From: Paulinella micropora
Lineage: Eukaryota > Cercozoa > Imbricatea > Euglyphida > Paulinellidae
DNA: 64,000 bases
Reading direction: 5' to 3'
Assembly: GCA_019918135.1 (NCBI GenBank)
Contig: WBZZ01006267.1
Span: forward strand, 1-64,000
This document shows positions 1-10,865 of this stretch, one piece after another. Made by a program: the position numbers and the translations under genes. Below the pieces are notes generated by a model. That model did not search any database, was not told the DNA's origin, and worked only from the letters and a program-made list of their open reading frames with translations. Numbering within the stretch: position 1 is the first letter of the stretch; every line of letters starts with the position of its first letter.

Positions 1-2015
1 AGTGATCAAAAGACTAATGGAAGGAAAACACAAGCAGAATAATAAAGATTGCAGCCCTGAGGACACAATTCACCCCCCCCCCCTTCCCCGCAAAAAAAAT
101 GCAAGGCAAAGTCACCCCGAAAAAACAGCCAAACTCGCAAAAAAACACAAACAAACAAGCATCCAGCCACCAAACAGTGACAAAAGAATAATGGAAGATA
201 AAAACAAGCAGAATGAAAAAGATTGCAGCCATGGGGACATAAAACAATTTACCCACCCCCCCCCCGCAAAAAAATGCAAGGCAAAGTCACCCCGAAAAAA
301 TAACCACAGGCGCACAAAAACACAAACAAACAAGCACCCAGCCCACAATCAGTGACAAAAGACAAATGGAAGAAAAAAACAAGCAGAATAAAAAAGATTG
401 CAGCGATTGGGACAGTAAAAAATTCACCCCACCCCCCCCTCCCCGTAAAAAAATGCAAGTCAAAGTCACCCCGAAAAAACAGCCAAATGCGCAAAAAAAC
501 ACAAACAAACAAGCATCCAGCCCACAAACAGTGACAAAAAGACAAATGGAAGAAAAAAACAAGCAGAATAAAAAAGATTGCAGCCATGGGGACATAAAAT
601 TCACAACCCCCCCCCCCCTCCGCCCGGGAAAAATTAAGGCAAAGTCACCCCGAAAAAACAACCGAACGCGCAAAAAAAACACAAACAAATAAGCATCCAG
701 CCACCAAGCAGTAATTAAAAATAATAATGGAAGAAAAAACAAGCAAAATAAAAAAAAATTGCAGCCATGGGGACATAAATTCACTCCCCCTCCCCCCGGA
801 AAAAAATGCAAGGCAAAGTCACCCCGAAAAAACAAACAAACGCGCAAAAAACTAAAACAAACAGCATCCAGCCCACAAACAGTGACCAAAAGACAAATGG
901 AAGAAAAAAAACAAGCAGAATGAAAAAGATTGCAGACATGAGGACATAAAAATTCACCCCCCCCCCCCCCCGCAAAAAATGCAAGGCAAAGTCACCCCGG
1001 AAAAACAACCAAACGCGCAAAAAACACAAAAAAAACAAGCATCCAGCCCACAAACAAAGATAAAAAGACAAATGGAAGAAAACAAACAAGCAGAAGAAAA
1101 AAGATTGCAGCGATGAAAAAAGATTGCAGCGATTGGGACAGTAAAAAAAATCACCCCCCCCCCCCGGGGAAAAATGCAAGGCAAAGTCACCCCGAAAAAA
1201 ACAACCACAGGCGCAGAACAACACAAACAAACAAGCATTAAGCCCGCAAAAAGTGACAAAAAGACAAATGGAAGAAAAAATAAGCAGAATAAGAAATATT
1301 GCATCCATGGGGACATAAAAAATTCACCCCCCCCCCACCCGGGCAAAAAAAATTAAGACAAAGTCACCCCAAAAAAAACAACCGAACGCGCAAAAAAACA
1401 CAAAAAAACAAGCATCCAGCCTACAAACAGTGACAAAAGACAAATGGAAGAGAAACACAAGCAGAATTAAAAACATTGCAGGCATGGGACAAAAAATTCA
1501 CCACCACCCCCCCCCCCCGGCAAAAAATGCAAGGCAAAGTCACCACGAAAAAACATCCAAACGCGCAAAATCACACAAACAAACAAGCATCCAGCCCACA
1601 AACAGTGACAAAAAATAATGGAAGGAAAAAACAAGAAGAATAAAAAAGATTGCACTCGTGGGGACACAAAAAATTCACCCCCCCCCCCTGGAAAAAATGC
1701 AAGGCAAATTCACCCCGAAAAAACAACCAAACGCGAAAAAAACACAAACAAACAAGCATCCAGCCTAGAAACAGTGACAAAAAGACAAATGGAAGAAAAA
1801 AACAAGCAGAATAAAAAAAAATTGCAGCCATGGGGACATAAAAAATTCACCCACCCCCCGCCCCCCTGACAAAAAATACTAGGCAAGACACCCCGAAAAA
1901 ACAACCAAACGCGCAAAAAACACAAACAAACAAGCATCTAGCCTACAAAGAGTCATAAAAAACAAAAAAGCAGAATAAAAAATATTGCAGCCATGGGGAC
2001 ATAAACAATTCACCC

Positions 2016-2051
<36 letters not shown>

Positions 2052-2836
2052 CCCATCCACCCCCAGCGCAAAAAAATGCAAGGCAAAGTCACCCCGAAAA
2101 AACAACCGAACGCGCGAAAAAATACAAACAAACAAGCATCCAGCCACCAAACAGTGACAAAAAGACAAATGGAAGAAAAAAACAAGCAGAATTAAAAAGG
2201 TTGCAGCCATGGGAGCATAAAAATTAACTCCCCCCCAAAAAAAATGCAAGGCAAAGTCACCCCGAAAAAACAACAAAACGCACACAAAAACATAAGCAAA
2301 CAAGCATCCAGCCACAAACAGTGGTAAAAGAAAAATGGAAGAAAAAACAGCAAAATAAAAATATGTTAGCAATGTAGACATAAAAAACTCAACCTCCCCC
2401 CTCCCCACCCTTGCAAAAAAAATACACATACGAGGCAAATTCATCCCGAAAAAACAACCAAACGCGTAAAAAAAACACAAACAAACAACCATCCAACCCA
2501 CAAACAGTGATAAAAAGAGAAACGAAGCAAAAACAAGGAAATTAAATCATATTTTCTAGATTTTGGGAATGTGAACATAAAAAATTCATCCCCACCCCCC
2601 CCTCCCCCACCTCCGCAAAAAATAGAAGGCAAAGTAATCCTAAAAAACAACCAAACGCACAAAAAAACACAAACAAACAACCATCCAGCCCACAAACACA
2701 ATTAAAATGTAAATGAAAGAAAAAACAAGCAAAATGAAAAAGATTTCATCAATGGGAACATAAAAAAATTCATTACCCCAACCCCAGGCCGCGAAAAAAA
2801 AAATACAAGGCAAAGTCACTCCGAAAATACAACCAA
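1..2836. repeat. Satellite 1, about 180-bp tandem units with C tracts
   Basis: About 16 diverged head-to-tail units are visible. Anchors such as 'caaggcaaagtcacc' recur near 110, 276, 453, 636, 811, 980, 1177, 1357, 1529, 1697, 1880, 2078, 2247, 2431, 2624 and 2808, giving spacings of 166-198 bp (mean about 180). Each unit holds an A-rich body, a 'gattgcagccatggggacataaa' type segment, and a pure C run of 7 to about 28 bases just before the next unit. Units 2300-2836 are the most diverged. The array starts outside the window. Long reading frames cross it on both strands, but they only read the repeat and change frame with C-tract length, so no gene is called. Confidence 0.93.
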
Positions 2837-3236
2837 AATTGCTGTTAATTTCTGGAGATGATGTGGAGGGAGTAGGGATTGCAGCCCGCTGTGAATCAGC
2901 AATTTTTTCAGGTTGCCTGGTGTACACAAGCTCATCATTTTTATTTTGCGTGTGTCCACGCAAACAGACCTACTTTTATTGATTGTACTTTGAGTGATGA
3001 GCAATGCTGCAAAACTTGGTACTGATTGCACCGCTATTTGAGCTAGGAACGACATTTGCGCAGTTCTGAGTTCTCAACAATAGGTGGGAAACAATAAACA
3101 ATAAAAATAAATATACCCGCAAAAGCACAGATACAAACGTGAATACACCCAAACAGCTGTATTTTTAAGAAAAAAAAATGCTGAAGATAAGATATCGAAT
3201 ATCTTTAATAATTAGACATAATATGAATATCAGTAT
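2837..3236. other. Unassigned AT-rich spacer
   Basis: Unique-looking sequence between the first satellite and a short open frame. I see no coding signal, RNA gene or repeat here. Confidence 0.5.
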
Positions 3237-3500
3237 TTGCAGTTTTTATTACGTAAAGGACACAGCCAGAAAGAACTAATGTTGGGTTTGTACTCCAACA
3301 ACAGCGTCGTAACAATTCTGCCAACAGGACCGGGTGGGGTAAATTCGATGTACGAGTACACGAACAGGGACGGAAGAAAACAAGAGTCTAAGACCTTAGA
3401 TCCCACCGCTAAAAAAGCCGAGGCCGTTACGCAAGTCCCTGCAGAAGAACCCCGGGGAAAAAAAGAGCGTACGGTCCAATCGGAAAATCGCGGCATTTAA
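3237..3500 (+). CDS. Short unrecognised open frame
   Basis: An 87-codon open frame in the 1-kb island between the two satellites. Its middle is compositionally protein-like: a hydrophobic stretch, then Gly/Pro, then a charged Lys/Glu/Thr-rich tail. I do not recognise a family. It has no evident neighbour in the same frame, and the start is arbitrary. It could be one exon of a larger gene, a transposon remnant or chance. The flanks (3501-3883) show only short frames and a T-rich stretch near 3840-3880. Confidence 0.2.
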   Translation: MQFLLRKGHSQKELMLGLYSNNSVVTILPTGPGGVNSMYEYTNRDGRKQESKTLDPTAKKAEAVTQVPAEEPRGKKERTVQSENRGI

Positions 3501-3883
3501 GTGGCAATTGCCTATTTAAGTGGAATTTGGTGCAAAATTTGTACAACTCCGCTCAACTTGGGAACCAAACGCGCAAAGTATCCCTCTGACTCGATCTGCA
3601 TTGAGTATATGGTTGTTTCGGTCGAGACCATCCAAACCTACCGTATGTAACGCCAGGTGCGTCCAACGTATCTTTCTTCATGTTAACAATGAAGAAAAAT
3701 AGGATTTGTTGCAGGATTGCGACATTGCCCCCAAAGGCACGCGAAGTAAACGTATCCGACCACAGACTGAACAAAAGGAGTCTCCCATGGAAGTCCCCTC
3801 ACCAAAGACGTCTGCCACATCAGAGACAAAGGTTTTTATTATTTATTTATTCTTTTCTTTTTTTTGCACAGATTTTTTTTGGG
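3501..3883. other. Unassigned spacer before satellite 2
   Basis: No convincing gene. Several short overlapping frames occur in all phases, and a T-rich tract lies just before the second satellite. Confidence 0.45.
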
Positions 3884-4971
3884 AAGAGGGGTGTGGAGGT
3901 GGTTGATGTTTGAGACGCTGCCCTAAAAAAACTATTTGCACACATACCACAAACATTACATCAGAATCAACATCAAGCCTGGGGCTAGCTCCCATGATAA
4001 TAGAAGCTCCCAATTCCTCCTCGTTCCCATAAACCATGACTTATTCCGACAGGGTGCGCGAATGCGGGGGGGGGGGGGGGGGGTGGTTTGATGTTTGAGA
4101 CACTTTCCTTAGAAAGCTATTTGCACACATACCATAAATATTACATCAAAATCAACATCAAGCCTGGGGCTAGCTCCCATGCTAATAGGAGCTGCCAATT
4201 CCTCTTGGTTCCCACAAACCATGACTTATTCCGACAGGATGCGCGAATGCGGGGGGTGGTTTTGATGTTTGAGACGCTGCCCTAAAAAAACTATTTGCAC
4301 ACATACCACAAACGTTACATCAGAATCAACATCAAGCCTGGGGCTAGCTTCCATGCTAATAGAAGCTCCCAATTCCTCTTGGTGCCCACAAACCATGGCT
4401 TATTCCGACAGGGTGCGCGAATGCGGGGGGGGGTGGGGGGGATTGATGTTTGAGACACTTTCCTTAGAAAGCTATTTGCACACATACCACAAACATTACA
4501 TCAGAATCAACACCAAGCCTGGGGCTAGCTCCCATGCTAATAGGATCTCCCAATTCCTCTTCGTTCCCACAAACCATGACTTATTCCGACAGGGTGCGCG
4601 AATGCGGGGGGTGGTTTTGATGTTTGAGACACTTCCTAAAAAAACTATTTGCACACATACCATAAACATTACATCAGAATCAAGAGCAAGCCTGGGGCTA
4701 GCTCCCATGCTAATAGAAGCTCCCAATTTCTCTTCGTTCCCACAAACCATGACTTATTCTGACAGGGGTGCGCGAATGCGGGGGGGGGGGGGTGTTGATG
4801 TTTGGGACACAGTCCTAACAAAACTATTGCACACATACCACAAACATTACATCGGAATCAACACCAAGCCTGGGGCTAGCTCCCATGCTAACAGGAGTTC
4901 CCAATTCCTCCTCGTTCCCACAAACCATGACTTATTCCGACAGGGTACGCGAATGCGGGGGGGGGGGGGGG
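3884..4971. repeat. Satellite 2, about 178-bp tandem units with G tracts
   Basis: Six head-to-tail units begin at 'tgatgtttgagac' or a close variant near 3905, 4089, 4263, 4444, 4617 and 4796 (spacings 173-184 bp). Each unit contains 'ctatttgcacacatacca', 'agcctggggctagct', 'aaccatgacttattccgaca' and 'gcgcgaatgc', followed by a G run of 6-18 bases at the unit boundary. The units are much more alike than those of satellite 1, so this array was amplified or homogenised more recently. The two satellites share no obvious sequence on either strand. Frames crossing the array are repeat readings, not genes. Confidence 0.93.
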
Positions 4972-4997
4972 ATGCATGTGTGATAATGTTTGTATAG

Positions 4998-5525
4998 TCC
5001 GCTGGCAAAGTCCCAGGAAGCAAAAATGGATCGAAAAAGGGAGCAAAGAAGGCAGCACCCAAGGTGGGAGCAAAAAGCCGCGCGCGAAAGCTGAGCTACA
5101 GCCCCGATAGGTTGTCTTGACTAGCGTTGCATCTATAGCAAACATGCATGTGCGCGCAACAGCCAAGGTGACGCACCCGCAGCTGAAGCTAAAGCTCCTG
5201 CTGCTAAGGCCGCTTCTGCTGCAGAAGCCAAAGCTGCTGCTGCTGCTGCAGCAGCGCAGGATGGAAGCACTGGCGAGACTGCAGTGTAATCATAATTATC
5301 TCGCCCTTCTGCCTGAGTGCGAATGGTATGCCAAACTGTAGGTTCGTGAATGATCAACCCGGGAAGGGCGGCGCTCGCACCCAGGACGAAGTCCTCAAGG
5401 ATTTGGCCGAGCTCAGCAAAATCAGCAGCGCGGCGAAGGCTGGCCTCTTAGGCGCCGATGCTGTGTTGCGCTTGGATAATGATACGCCGCCGGGTCCGAT
5501 CTTGAATGGGGAGGAGGATGACTAG
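4998..5525 (+). CDS. Spliced gene part, Ala/Lys-rich, unknown function
   Basis: Three exons can be joined in frame through consensus GT-AG introns: 4998-5110, 5163-5285 and 5342-5525 (introns of 52 and 56 nt). Phases agree at both junctions and the chain ends in TAG at 5523-5525. The protein opens with a Lys/Gly/Ala-rich basic stretch, continues with Ala/Glu/Lys heptad-like repeats containing a run of eight Ala, and ends in an acidic tail. No in-frame ATG is visible before 4998, where a TAG that could be a splice acceptor sits, so the true 5' end is probably further upstream or lost to the satellite. I recognise no family. It may be the first part of the chain at 5591-6605, because a donor within exon 3 could bypass the stop. 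Confidence 0.5.
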
Positions 5526-5590
5526 CCTGCAATCGACGCTAGATTGCTCCAGGAAGACTCAGGTGCTGCGAGCAAGGGCATTCGAAATAG

Positions 5591-6605
5591 ACTGATCCAC
5601 CGTTGCCCGGATCCCTTGTGAGTACGCGAGCTCAGGCCGTGCGCAAATCCAACTTGACCTTCATCGTCAAGCCCATCACGCAATATTACTACAAATTTGC
5701 GCCCTCAGCGTCCCCCGAAGAGCAGAGAGACAAGATGAAAGCGTATGCAATTTGAACACTGCTTGTTTTCACTTATAAACATGATCTGCGCAGGCTGGTC
5801 ATGGCGTACACCGTGCATGATGGCCCGGACGAGGCTGACGCGGAGGTTGCGTACTTTGCGTGGTTGCCTGAGGGGCAGTACTGGAGCAATGTCGGGCTCG
5901 ACTTGGTGGTACGAAACGCAGCAATAAGTAGATATGTGCCATGCAATATGCTTTGTAGCTTGATTTCGTGGTAGCCAAGCAAGTGCCTCCCGAAGTAGTC
6001 TTTTTGATCGGGTAAATATGCTCTGCTTGGTCCAATATTGCATTAGTGATGTCTTGCGCAGGCCTGGTCGACAGCTGCTGCCAGAGAAGCCGGGCACACC
6101 TGCCCCCAAAGCGTTCAAGGTGTGGAAGCGCCAGCTTCTCCTCGCTGTGAGGGCTAAGGTCCCCGGAGAGGAGGGTAAAGTCATCGATGACCTGCGTTTC
6201 TGCGATGAAGAGGACATAGATCCCGTAGCCACCAAGAAGTATTGGGATGACCACCCGGGCGGGCCCACTAAGGAGTTCTTGCAGAAGGCCGTCGACGTGC
6301 TTGTGGAGCCGCATATTCGTTTTGCGAATGCACGAAACAGTGGCGCCGGGGGTGAGCAGAATGACAACCACTGGCATGGCGGTGGCGGCGGCGGTGGGAA
6401 TGGCGGTGGCGGCCGCAATAATGGCATGTACGGCGGTTACGGAGGCCAGCAGCTGCCAGTAATTTGGCAGCCGGGCTATCATCAAGGTGCCAACTGTCTT
6501 TCTGCTTATTTAGCACATTCGCAGCAGCAGACAAGCGCATATTTGTCGCAGTCGCAACAGCAGAGCACTTCTTTTATCAACTACATGGCCTCCTGCTTGG
6601 ATTAG
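5591..6605 (+). CDS. Spliced gene, Gly-rich and Gln-rich C terminus
   Basis: Four exons join in consistent phase: 5591-5742, 5794-5908, 5959-6011 and 6062-6605, with GT-AG introns of 51, 50 and 50 nt, giving about 287 codons. Exon ends are phase 2, 0, 2, and the chain closes with a stop at 6605. The first half looks like a folded, mixed-charge domain with aromatic clusters (for example 'QYYYKFAP', 'YFAWLPEGQYW'). The second half has a helical Lys/Asp-rich segment ('KKYWDDHPGGPTKEFLQKAVDVLVEPH'-like, shortened to 'KKYWDDHPGG'), then a poly-Gly stretch around 6378-6440, then repeated Gln/Ser motifs before the end. No family is recognised. It could be a host gene or a spliced gag-like protein of an element. 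5' completeness is uncertain. Confidence 0.55.
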
Positions 6606-6984
6606 CGGGACGGGTGGCGGTATGGCGTCTGGTGCGGTGGCACGGAGTCCCAAGCGCACCTATTGCCCAGGCAACTTAGTTTTATTATTTTGTTTTGTTT
6701 TGATTGCATTTTCATGCGTTTTTGCTGCCGTAAAATTATGGTTTGTAAGAATAATAATATATTAACTTTGGCATGGACACGTGTGTTTGCGTTGTGCGGA
6801 CTGATTTCGCAATGAGTTTGCGAACTGTTAGATGGTACTGTAGCGAAGGTAAAAGTGTTTTCAACGCTAAAAATATATTAAATTTGCATTAATATTGTTG
6901 ATTATTTGCTTTTAATGCATAATTAACTTTCCGGCATTTATAACTTTAATATACGCAATCCGTACGACCTACGACTTTCCGGCC
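6606..6984. other. 3' flank and AT-rich spacer
   Basis: T-rich sequence ('tttattattttgttttgttttg') follows the stop codon and resembles a 3' untranslated region. After that comes AT-rich DNA with no gene I can support. Confidence 0.4.
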
Positions 6985-7097
6985 CCTGGTATTTTTCAGA
7001 GGGTCATGTGTCAGACAAGCCTCCCGCAGAAACGTTGGTACCGAAAAGGTTTGTCGATTTCGAAAAGCGTGAGACTGTTGACGGCCCAGCGGTGGAG
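6985..7097 (+). mobile_element. Ty1/copia fossil, left piece
   Basis: A short coding-like stretch directly upstream of the Ty3 5' LTR. Together with the copia reverse-transcriptase region just after the Ty3 3' LTR, it suggests that a Ty1/copia element was the landing site for the Ty3 insertion. The last four bases (GGAG, 7094-7097) are one copy of the target-site duplication. The assignment of this left piece rests on context. The element is an old, broken fossil. Confidence 0.45.
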
Positions 7098-7334
7098 TGT
7101 AGGCATCACCCCCCGGATAGCCGGTAAAAAATACCTTTTCCTGGTGACAGGTGCACCAGCTTGTTTTTCAGTATTATTTGTCCGGATTGGACCTGATGCC
7201 ATTTTATTCCTGGTCTGTTGCCGTTTTCCTTTTTGGCTTCACTGAGCTAATACAACGAGACATCATTCTCATTCTTGAGGACTGTGTTTGGTTGTATTAC
7301 CGACTTTTTACGAGCTATCGTTGGGGGCATTACA
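7098..7334 (+). repeat. Ty3 element 5' LTR
   Basis: 237 bp, starts 'tgtaggcatcacc' and ends 'gggggcattaca'. The same sequence recurs at 17342-17577, and diverged forms occur at 49869, 53556 and (reversed) 56244. Confidence 0.93.
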
Positions 7335-8132
7335 TTTGGAGTCCACATCACTAGGGTGATTTCTTTCTGCTTTGCCACACAGGCAACAGAGTGAATTTTC
7401 ACTGACCTGTCTCACACGGGGACGTCAGACGAAAACAAATACTCCAACACAGCTCCCTCATAACTCTTTCACAAAACAAATAATTTGATTGGTCTCAAGC
7501 AGGTGTCTCGTACCCTCTAGCCCAATCAGTATCTGTGTGCTCACAACTTGAAGGACTCTGAGACATCAGATACAAACTCTCTGTCGTTCTTGCTGTTCTC
7601 ACACAGAGACCAAGAAGAAGGAGGTGGACAGAAGAGTGAAGGAACACACACAAAACACAAACAAGCATAGGGACAGGAGCACAACACTCTACCCTTCTAG
7701 TTTGTGCATTTATCTGCATTATCTCACACATACGTCAGAGTATTTTTGCAAATCTCTGATCGTTTTCTAAAGGTAGGTCTGAGAACCTATCCGACCGACT
7801 GTCGACTTCTCAAGGAGAGCTTTTCTAGCTTCTCTATTACTATCTGTGTGTAGGTCCAAGTGCCTCATACTAGATACAATATAGAAAAGAAGGAGGAGAA
7901 AGTAATCTGAGTAAGGAGAACAAGAAATCGGAGAAAGTCTCAAAGACTATTTTTCTCAAACAAAAACAAACATACAAACAGTGTTTCATAGAGGACAGGG
8001 AATCTTATCCTACCCTCTCTATTAGTTTCTCTCTTCACTAGTCAATCGACTGAAGGAGGAACAGAACACAAACGAACAAAAACCAAACATAGGAGCTGAC
8101 ACTGTCCTCCTGTTGATCACTACTACGACATC
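7335..8132 (+). other. Ty3 leader region
   Basis: About 800 bp between the 5' LTR and the gag-like frame. It contains the candidate primer-binding site 'tggagtccacatcac' at 7337, then a noncoding leader with many short purine/CT stretches. A closely similar leader is present at 53795-54570 in another copy. Confidence 0.7.
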
Positions 8133-10823
8133 ATGTCGACAGAGACCGCCGAAGTGAGTGAATTCTCGGAGGCAGATCAAAGAAGAGAAGAAGAAGAAGC
8201 AGGAGGAGGAGGAGGAAGAGGATTGAATGAAGGAGGAGGAGGAGGATTGAATGAAGGAGGAGGAGATGAAGGAGTAGGAGGAGGAGTAGAAGAGGGCTGG
8301 GATGATGAAGGAAGATATGGAGGAGACGAAGATGAAGGAGGATTTGAACAAGAAGAGACGGGAGGAGGAGGAGCATATGGTAATCCCTTACCACCTGCCT
8401 ACACGGGAGGAGGAGGACGAAAAATGATCGACTTGATTCATAGTGATGGAGAGGAGATCACAGTGGAGGAACAACAGTGGGTGCAAGACCACTATGACCT
8501 CACTAAAAAAGAGTTTGATAACAAGATGGGGGTAGAGAAGGATACCTATGTGTGGATCCCTCAGGATCAAAGAAGAGAGAAAAGTCGTGCTAAAAAGGAT
8601 GTCTATATCCTATTATCAAACACAGCACAGCTCCTCGGCAAACTGGTCTCTGATCCAGAAGAGAGAAAGAAGATACAGCATATCAAGTTTGGAGACACAC
8701 ACACCCACCTTGAATTACTCGATGCTATCTTTGGGGTGTACACTCAAACCCTGATTTGGGAACGTACATACGGCCCACGATGTGAGGGTTACCTCCAGTA
8801 CACAAACCCAAGAGCAACGGCCAGATTCCTCGCGACTGGTCAGGAGGCAGTCGATGTAACAAAAATGAAGACCAATCTGGGTTCCAAAAACTCGAGTGGT
8901 ATATTTCATTTTTTTACAATGGAAATAAAGGCCTTGGAGGAGGGGAAGGCAGAGATGGAAAAAAGCATTAAGGCAGCAGGAGAAACTCATCCTGTGATTG
9001 ATGAGTTAGAGAAGACCGACAGAGTTCTGACCAAGATCAGACTGTTGATGGGTGCGTTACTGCACAAGGAGGCATGGAAGAGATGGATTCCTACCAAGGA
9101 TCACTCTGTCCTTAAATCACTTAGTAACGCACCACCGGTCGCCAACAAAGCAGGTGTTGACCAATATGTGGAGAAATATAATTTTCTCAGATCTGCTTCT
9201 GAATTGGTGGCCTTTATCACTCATGCTCAAAAGCTGGTGATATCTGAGAAGAAGAAGGCGAAAGAGAATGAGGAGTTCGAGAAGACGATGAGACTGGAAA
9301 GAATGAAAGCAAAAGTGAGTGGTGCAAAGACACACCCTCCGACATATTTGACCCCACCAGCTCCTGCCCCACCAGCCCCTGCACCCTCGGGCTCAACTAC
9401 GGTGGTGGTCACAAACACGGAGAAGAAGGACAGACAGAACATCATAAATGCCTTCAAGGGGAAGAAAGGAGGAGTGGCAAGTCTCATGCTATATGCCAAG
9501 ACGAGCTCAGACAAAGACTCTGATGCTTCGCTTTTGAGCAAGCTCAAAGAGATCAATGCCTGCATGAAGGCTTTTCCTTGCGACGAAACGCAGGAATACG
9601 AGGCCCTTGTTACTGTTTTTGACCAATCTCTAGTCTCGGAGGGATTTGATCTGACACAGTACAAGTTTTTGAGAAAGAAGGAGGAGATTAAGAGAAACAA
9701 TGCAACAGGCCTAGACGCTCAGTGTGAACTGGCGGTGGCCACACTCATTTCATATTTTCAATCTCATGGATACCAGCATCTCTGCACTGGTACTCTCATA
9801 GGATTTGAAATCTTTGAGACAGTGGCGATGAGTTTGAGGAGTGCTGTTGGCTTGGCGGCGACCCTTACGGAGGTAGTTTCCTCCTATGGGCTATTCTATG
9901 GCCGCAAGTCGATCATCCTCTATTTCTTTTCGGCGTTACACACAGTTAACCCGAGTAAGCTTACTCAGCTCATACAACAATGCTCGACGTTTAGCTCAGT
10001 GAAGTCCAAGAACTTCCTCGAGACACACGTGTTCGAAAATACGGTTCAAAGCGTTGCTCCGTCAGCACTGTTTCAAGAAGTGATGAGTGCATGCTCAAAC
10101 ATGGACTCGCTCACGGAGGCACATACGGCACAGGCAGGCGGTGTACCTGTTGGCGCACAAGCCACGTACACAAACAGAGTTGCAGGTTGGAAGAGACAGA
10201 GAGAGCCAGACCTGAAGACCGCATGTTGGAGGTGGTTCGCGGGCTTGCAGTGTAAGGCACAGATGGAGAACAGAGACTGCTCTTTCAATCATGATAGGCA
10301 GAACCCAACAGCAAGGGCAAATTTTCTGAGCAGGACGGAAGGCAAGGAACCGGGCCTTTTCAATATGCTTCAGATTGCCGCTGTGAACGAAGGTTGGTAT
10401 GCCAATATGTGTGATGATGAGGAGTTACGAGAGGCAATCATTACCTACATTAAGAGGATGAAGGAGAAGAAGGAGGAAAGGGAGAGACAAAAGAACTTAA
10501 AGGCCTCTCAAAGAGGACGAGAAGGAGGAGCAGGAGCAGGAGGACGAGGAGGAGGAGGAGGAGGACGAGGACGAGGAACATGGAGAGGAGCCTCGAGGTG
10601 GCAGGGAACCCCTCAGAGAGGAAGAGGAGGAGGTCGGGGATATACCCCTTATGGAGGGAGAGCTGTTCGAGCTCCAGCCCCCCCACCCAGAGGAGGAGGA
10701 GGCTCGTGGGCAAGCTCCAACCCAAATTTCGGTCGAGCTCAGGCCTGCAACACTGCCTCGGAGACCGATACGTCATCCTACCCGGACACTACTCAAGGTA
10801 ATCGTTTCGAGGTGGTGGAATGA
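8133..10823 (+). CDS. Ty3 gag-like protein
   Basis: An 896-codon open frame, the first of the Ty3 element. The N terminus is Glu/Gly-rich low complexity (8190-8380). A long helical, Lys/Glu-rich central part follows, with a short Pro/Ala linker near residues 410-425. Near residues 690-720 there is a Cys/His cluster of the form C-x8-C-x8-C-x3-H, resembling a CCCH-like finger rather than the usual CCHC knuckle. The tail (about residues 780-860) is rich in Arg-Gly repeats. Position and RNA-binding-like tail support a structural Gag role packaging the element RNA. The match is by layout, not by a recognised Gag domain. The same N-terminal part recurs at 54571-54990. Confidence 0.75.
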   Translation: MSTETAEVSEFSEADQRREEEEAGGGGGRGLNEGGGGGLNEGGGDEGVGGGVEEGWDDEGRYGGDEDEGGFEQEETGGGGAYGNPLPPAYTGGGGRKMIDLIHSDGEEITVEEQQWVQDHYDLTKKEFDNKMGVEKDTYVWIPQDQRREKSRAKKDVYILLSNTAQLLGKLVSDPEERKKIQHIKFGDTHTHLELLDAIFGVYTQTLIWERTYGPRCEGYLQYTNPRATARFLATGQEAVDVTKMKTNLGSKNSSGIFHFFTMEIKALEEGKAEMEKSIKAAGETHPVIDELEKTDRVLTKIRLLMGALLHKEAWKRWIPTKDHSVLKSLSNAPPVANKAGVDQYVEKYNFLRSASELVAFITHAQKLVISEKKKAKENEEFEKTMRLERMKAKVSGAKTHPPTYLTPPAPAPPAPAPSGSTTVVVTNTEKKDRQNIINAFKGKKGGVASLMLYAKTSSDKDSDASLLSKLKEINACMKAFPCDETQEYEALVTVFDQSLVSEGFDLTQYKFLRKKEEIKRNNATGLDAQCELAVATLISYFQSHGYQHLCTGTLIGFEIFETVAMSLRSAVGLAATLTEVVSSYGLFYGRKSIILYFFSALHTVNPSKLTQLIQQCSTFSSVKSKNFLETHVFENTVQSVAPSALFQEVMSACSNMDSLTEAHTAQAGGVPVGAQATYTNRVAGWKRQREPDLKTACWRWFAGLQCKAQMENRDCSFNHDRQNPTARANFLSRTEGKEPGLFNMLQIAAVNEGWYANMCDDEELREAIITYIKRMKEKKEERERQKNLKASQRGREGGAGAGGRGGGGGGRGRGTWRGASRWQGTPQRGRGGGRGYTPYGGRAVRAPAPPPRGGGGSWASSNPNFGRAQACNTASETDTSSYPDTTQGNRFEVVE

Positions 10824-10865
10824 CTGGAATGACTGGAGGGGGAAGAAGAGAGGAAGGAGAAGACT

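Noticed and set aside
1-2963. Many overlapping frames of 60-200 codons on both strands
   Set aside because: All are readings of the 180-bp satellite, changing frame with C-tract length.
7151-7354. Small hydrophobic protein starting MHQLVFQYYLSG
   Set aside because: The frame lies in the Ty3 LTR and recurs at 17394 and 53610 only because the LTR does.
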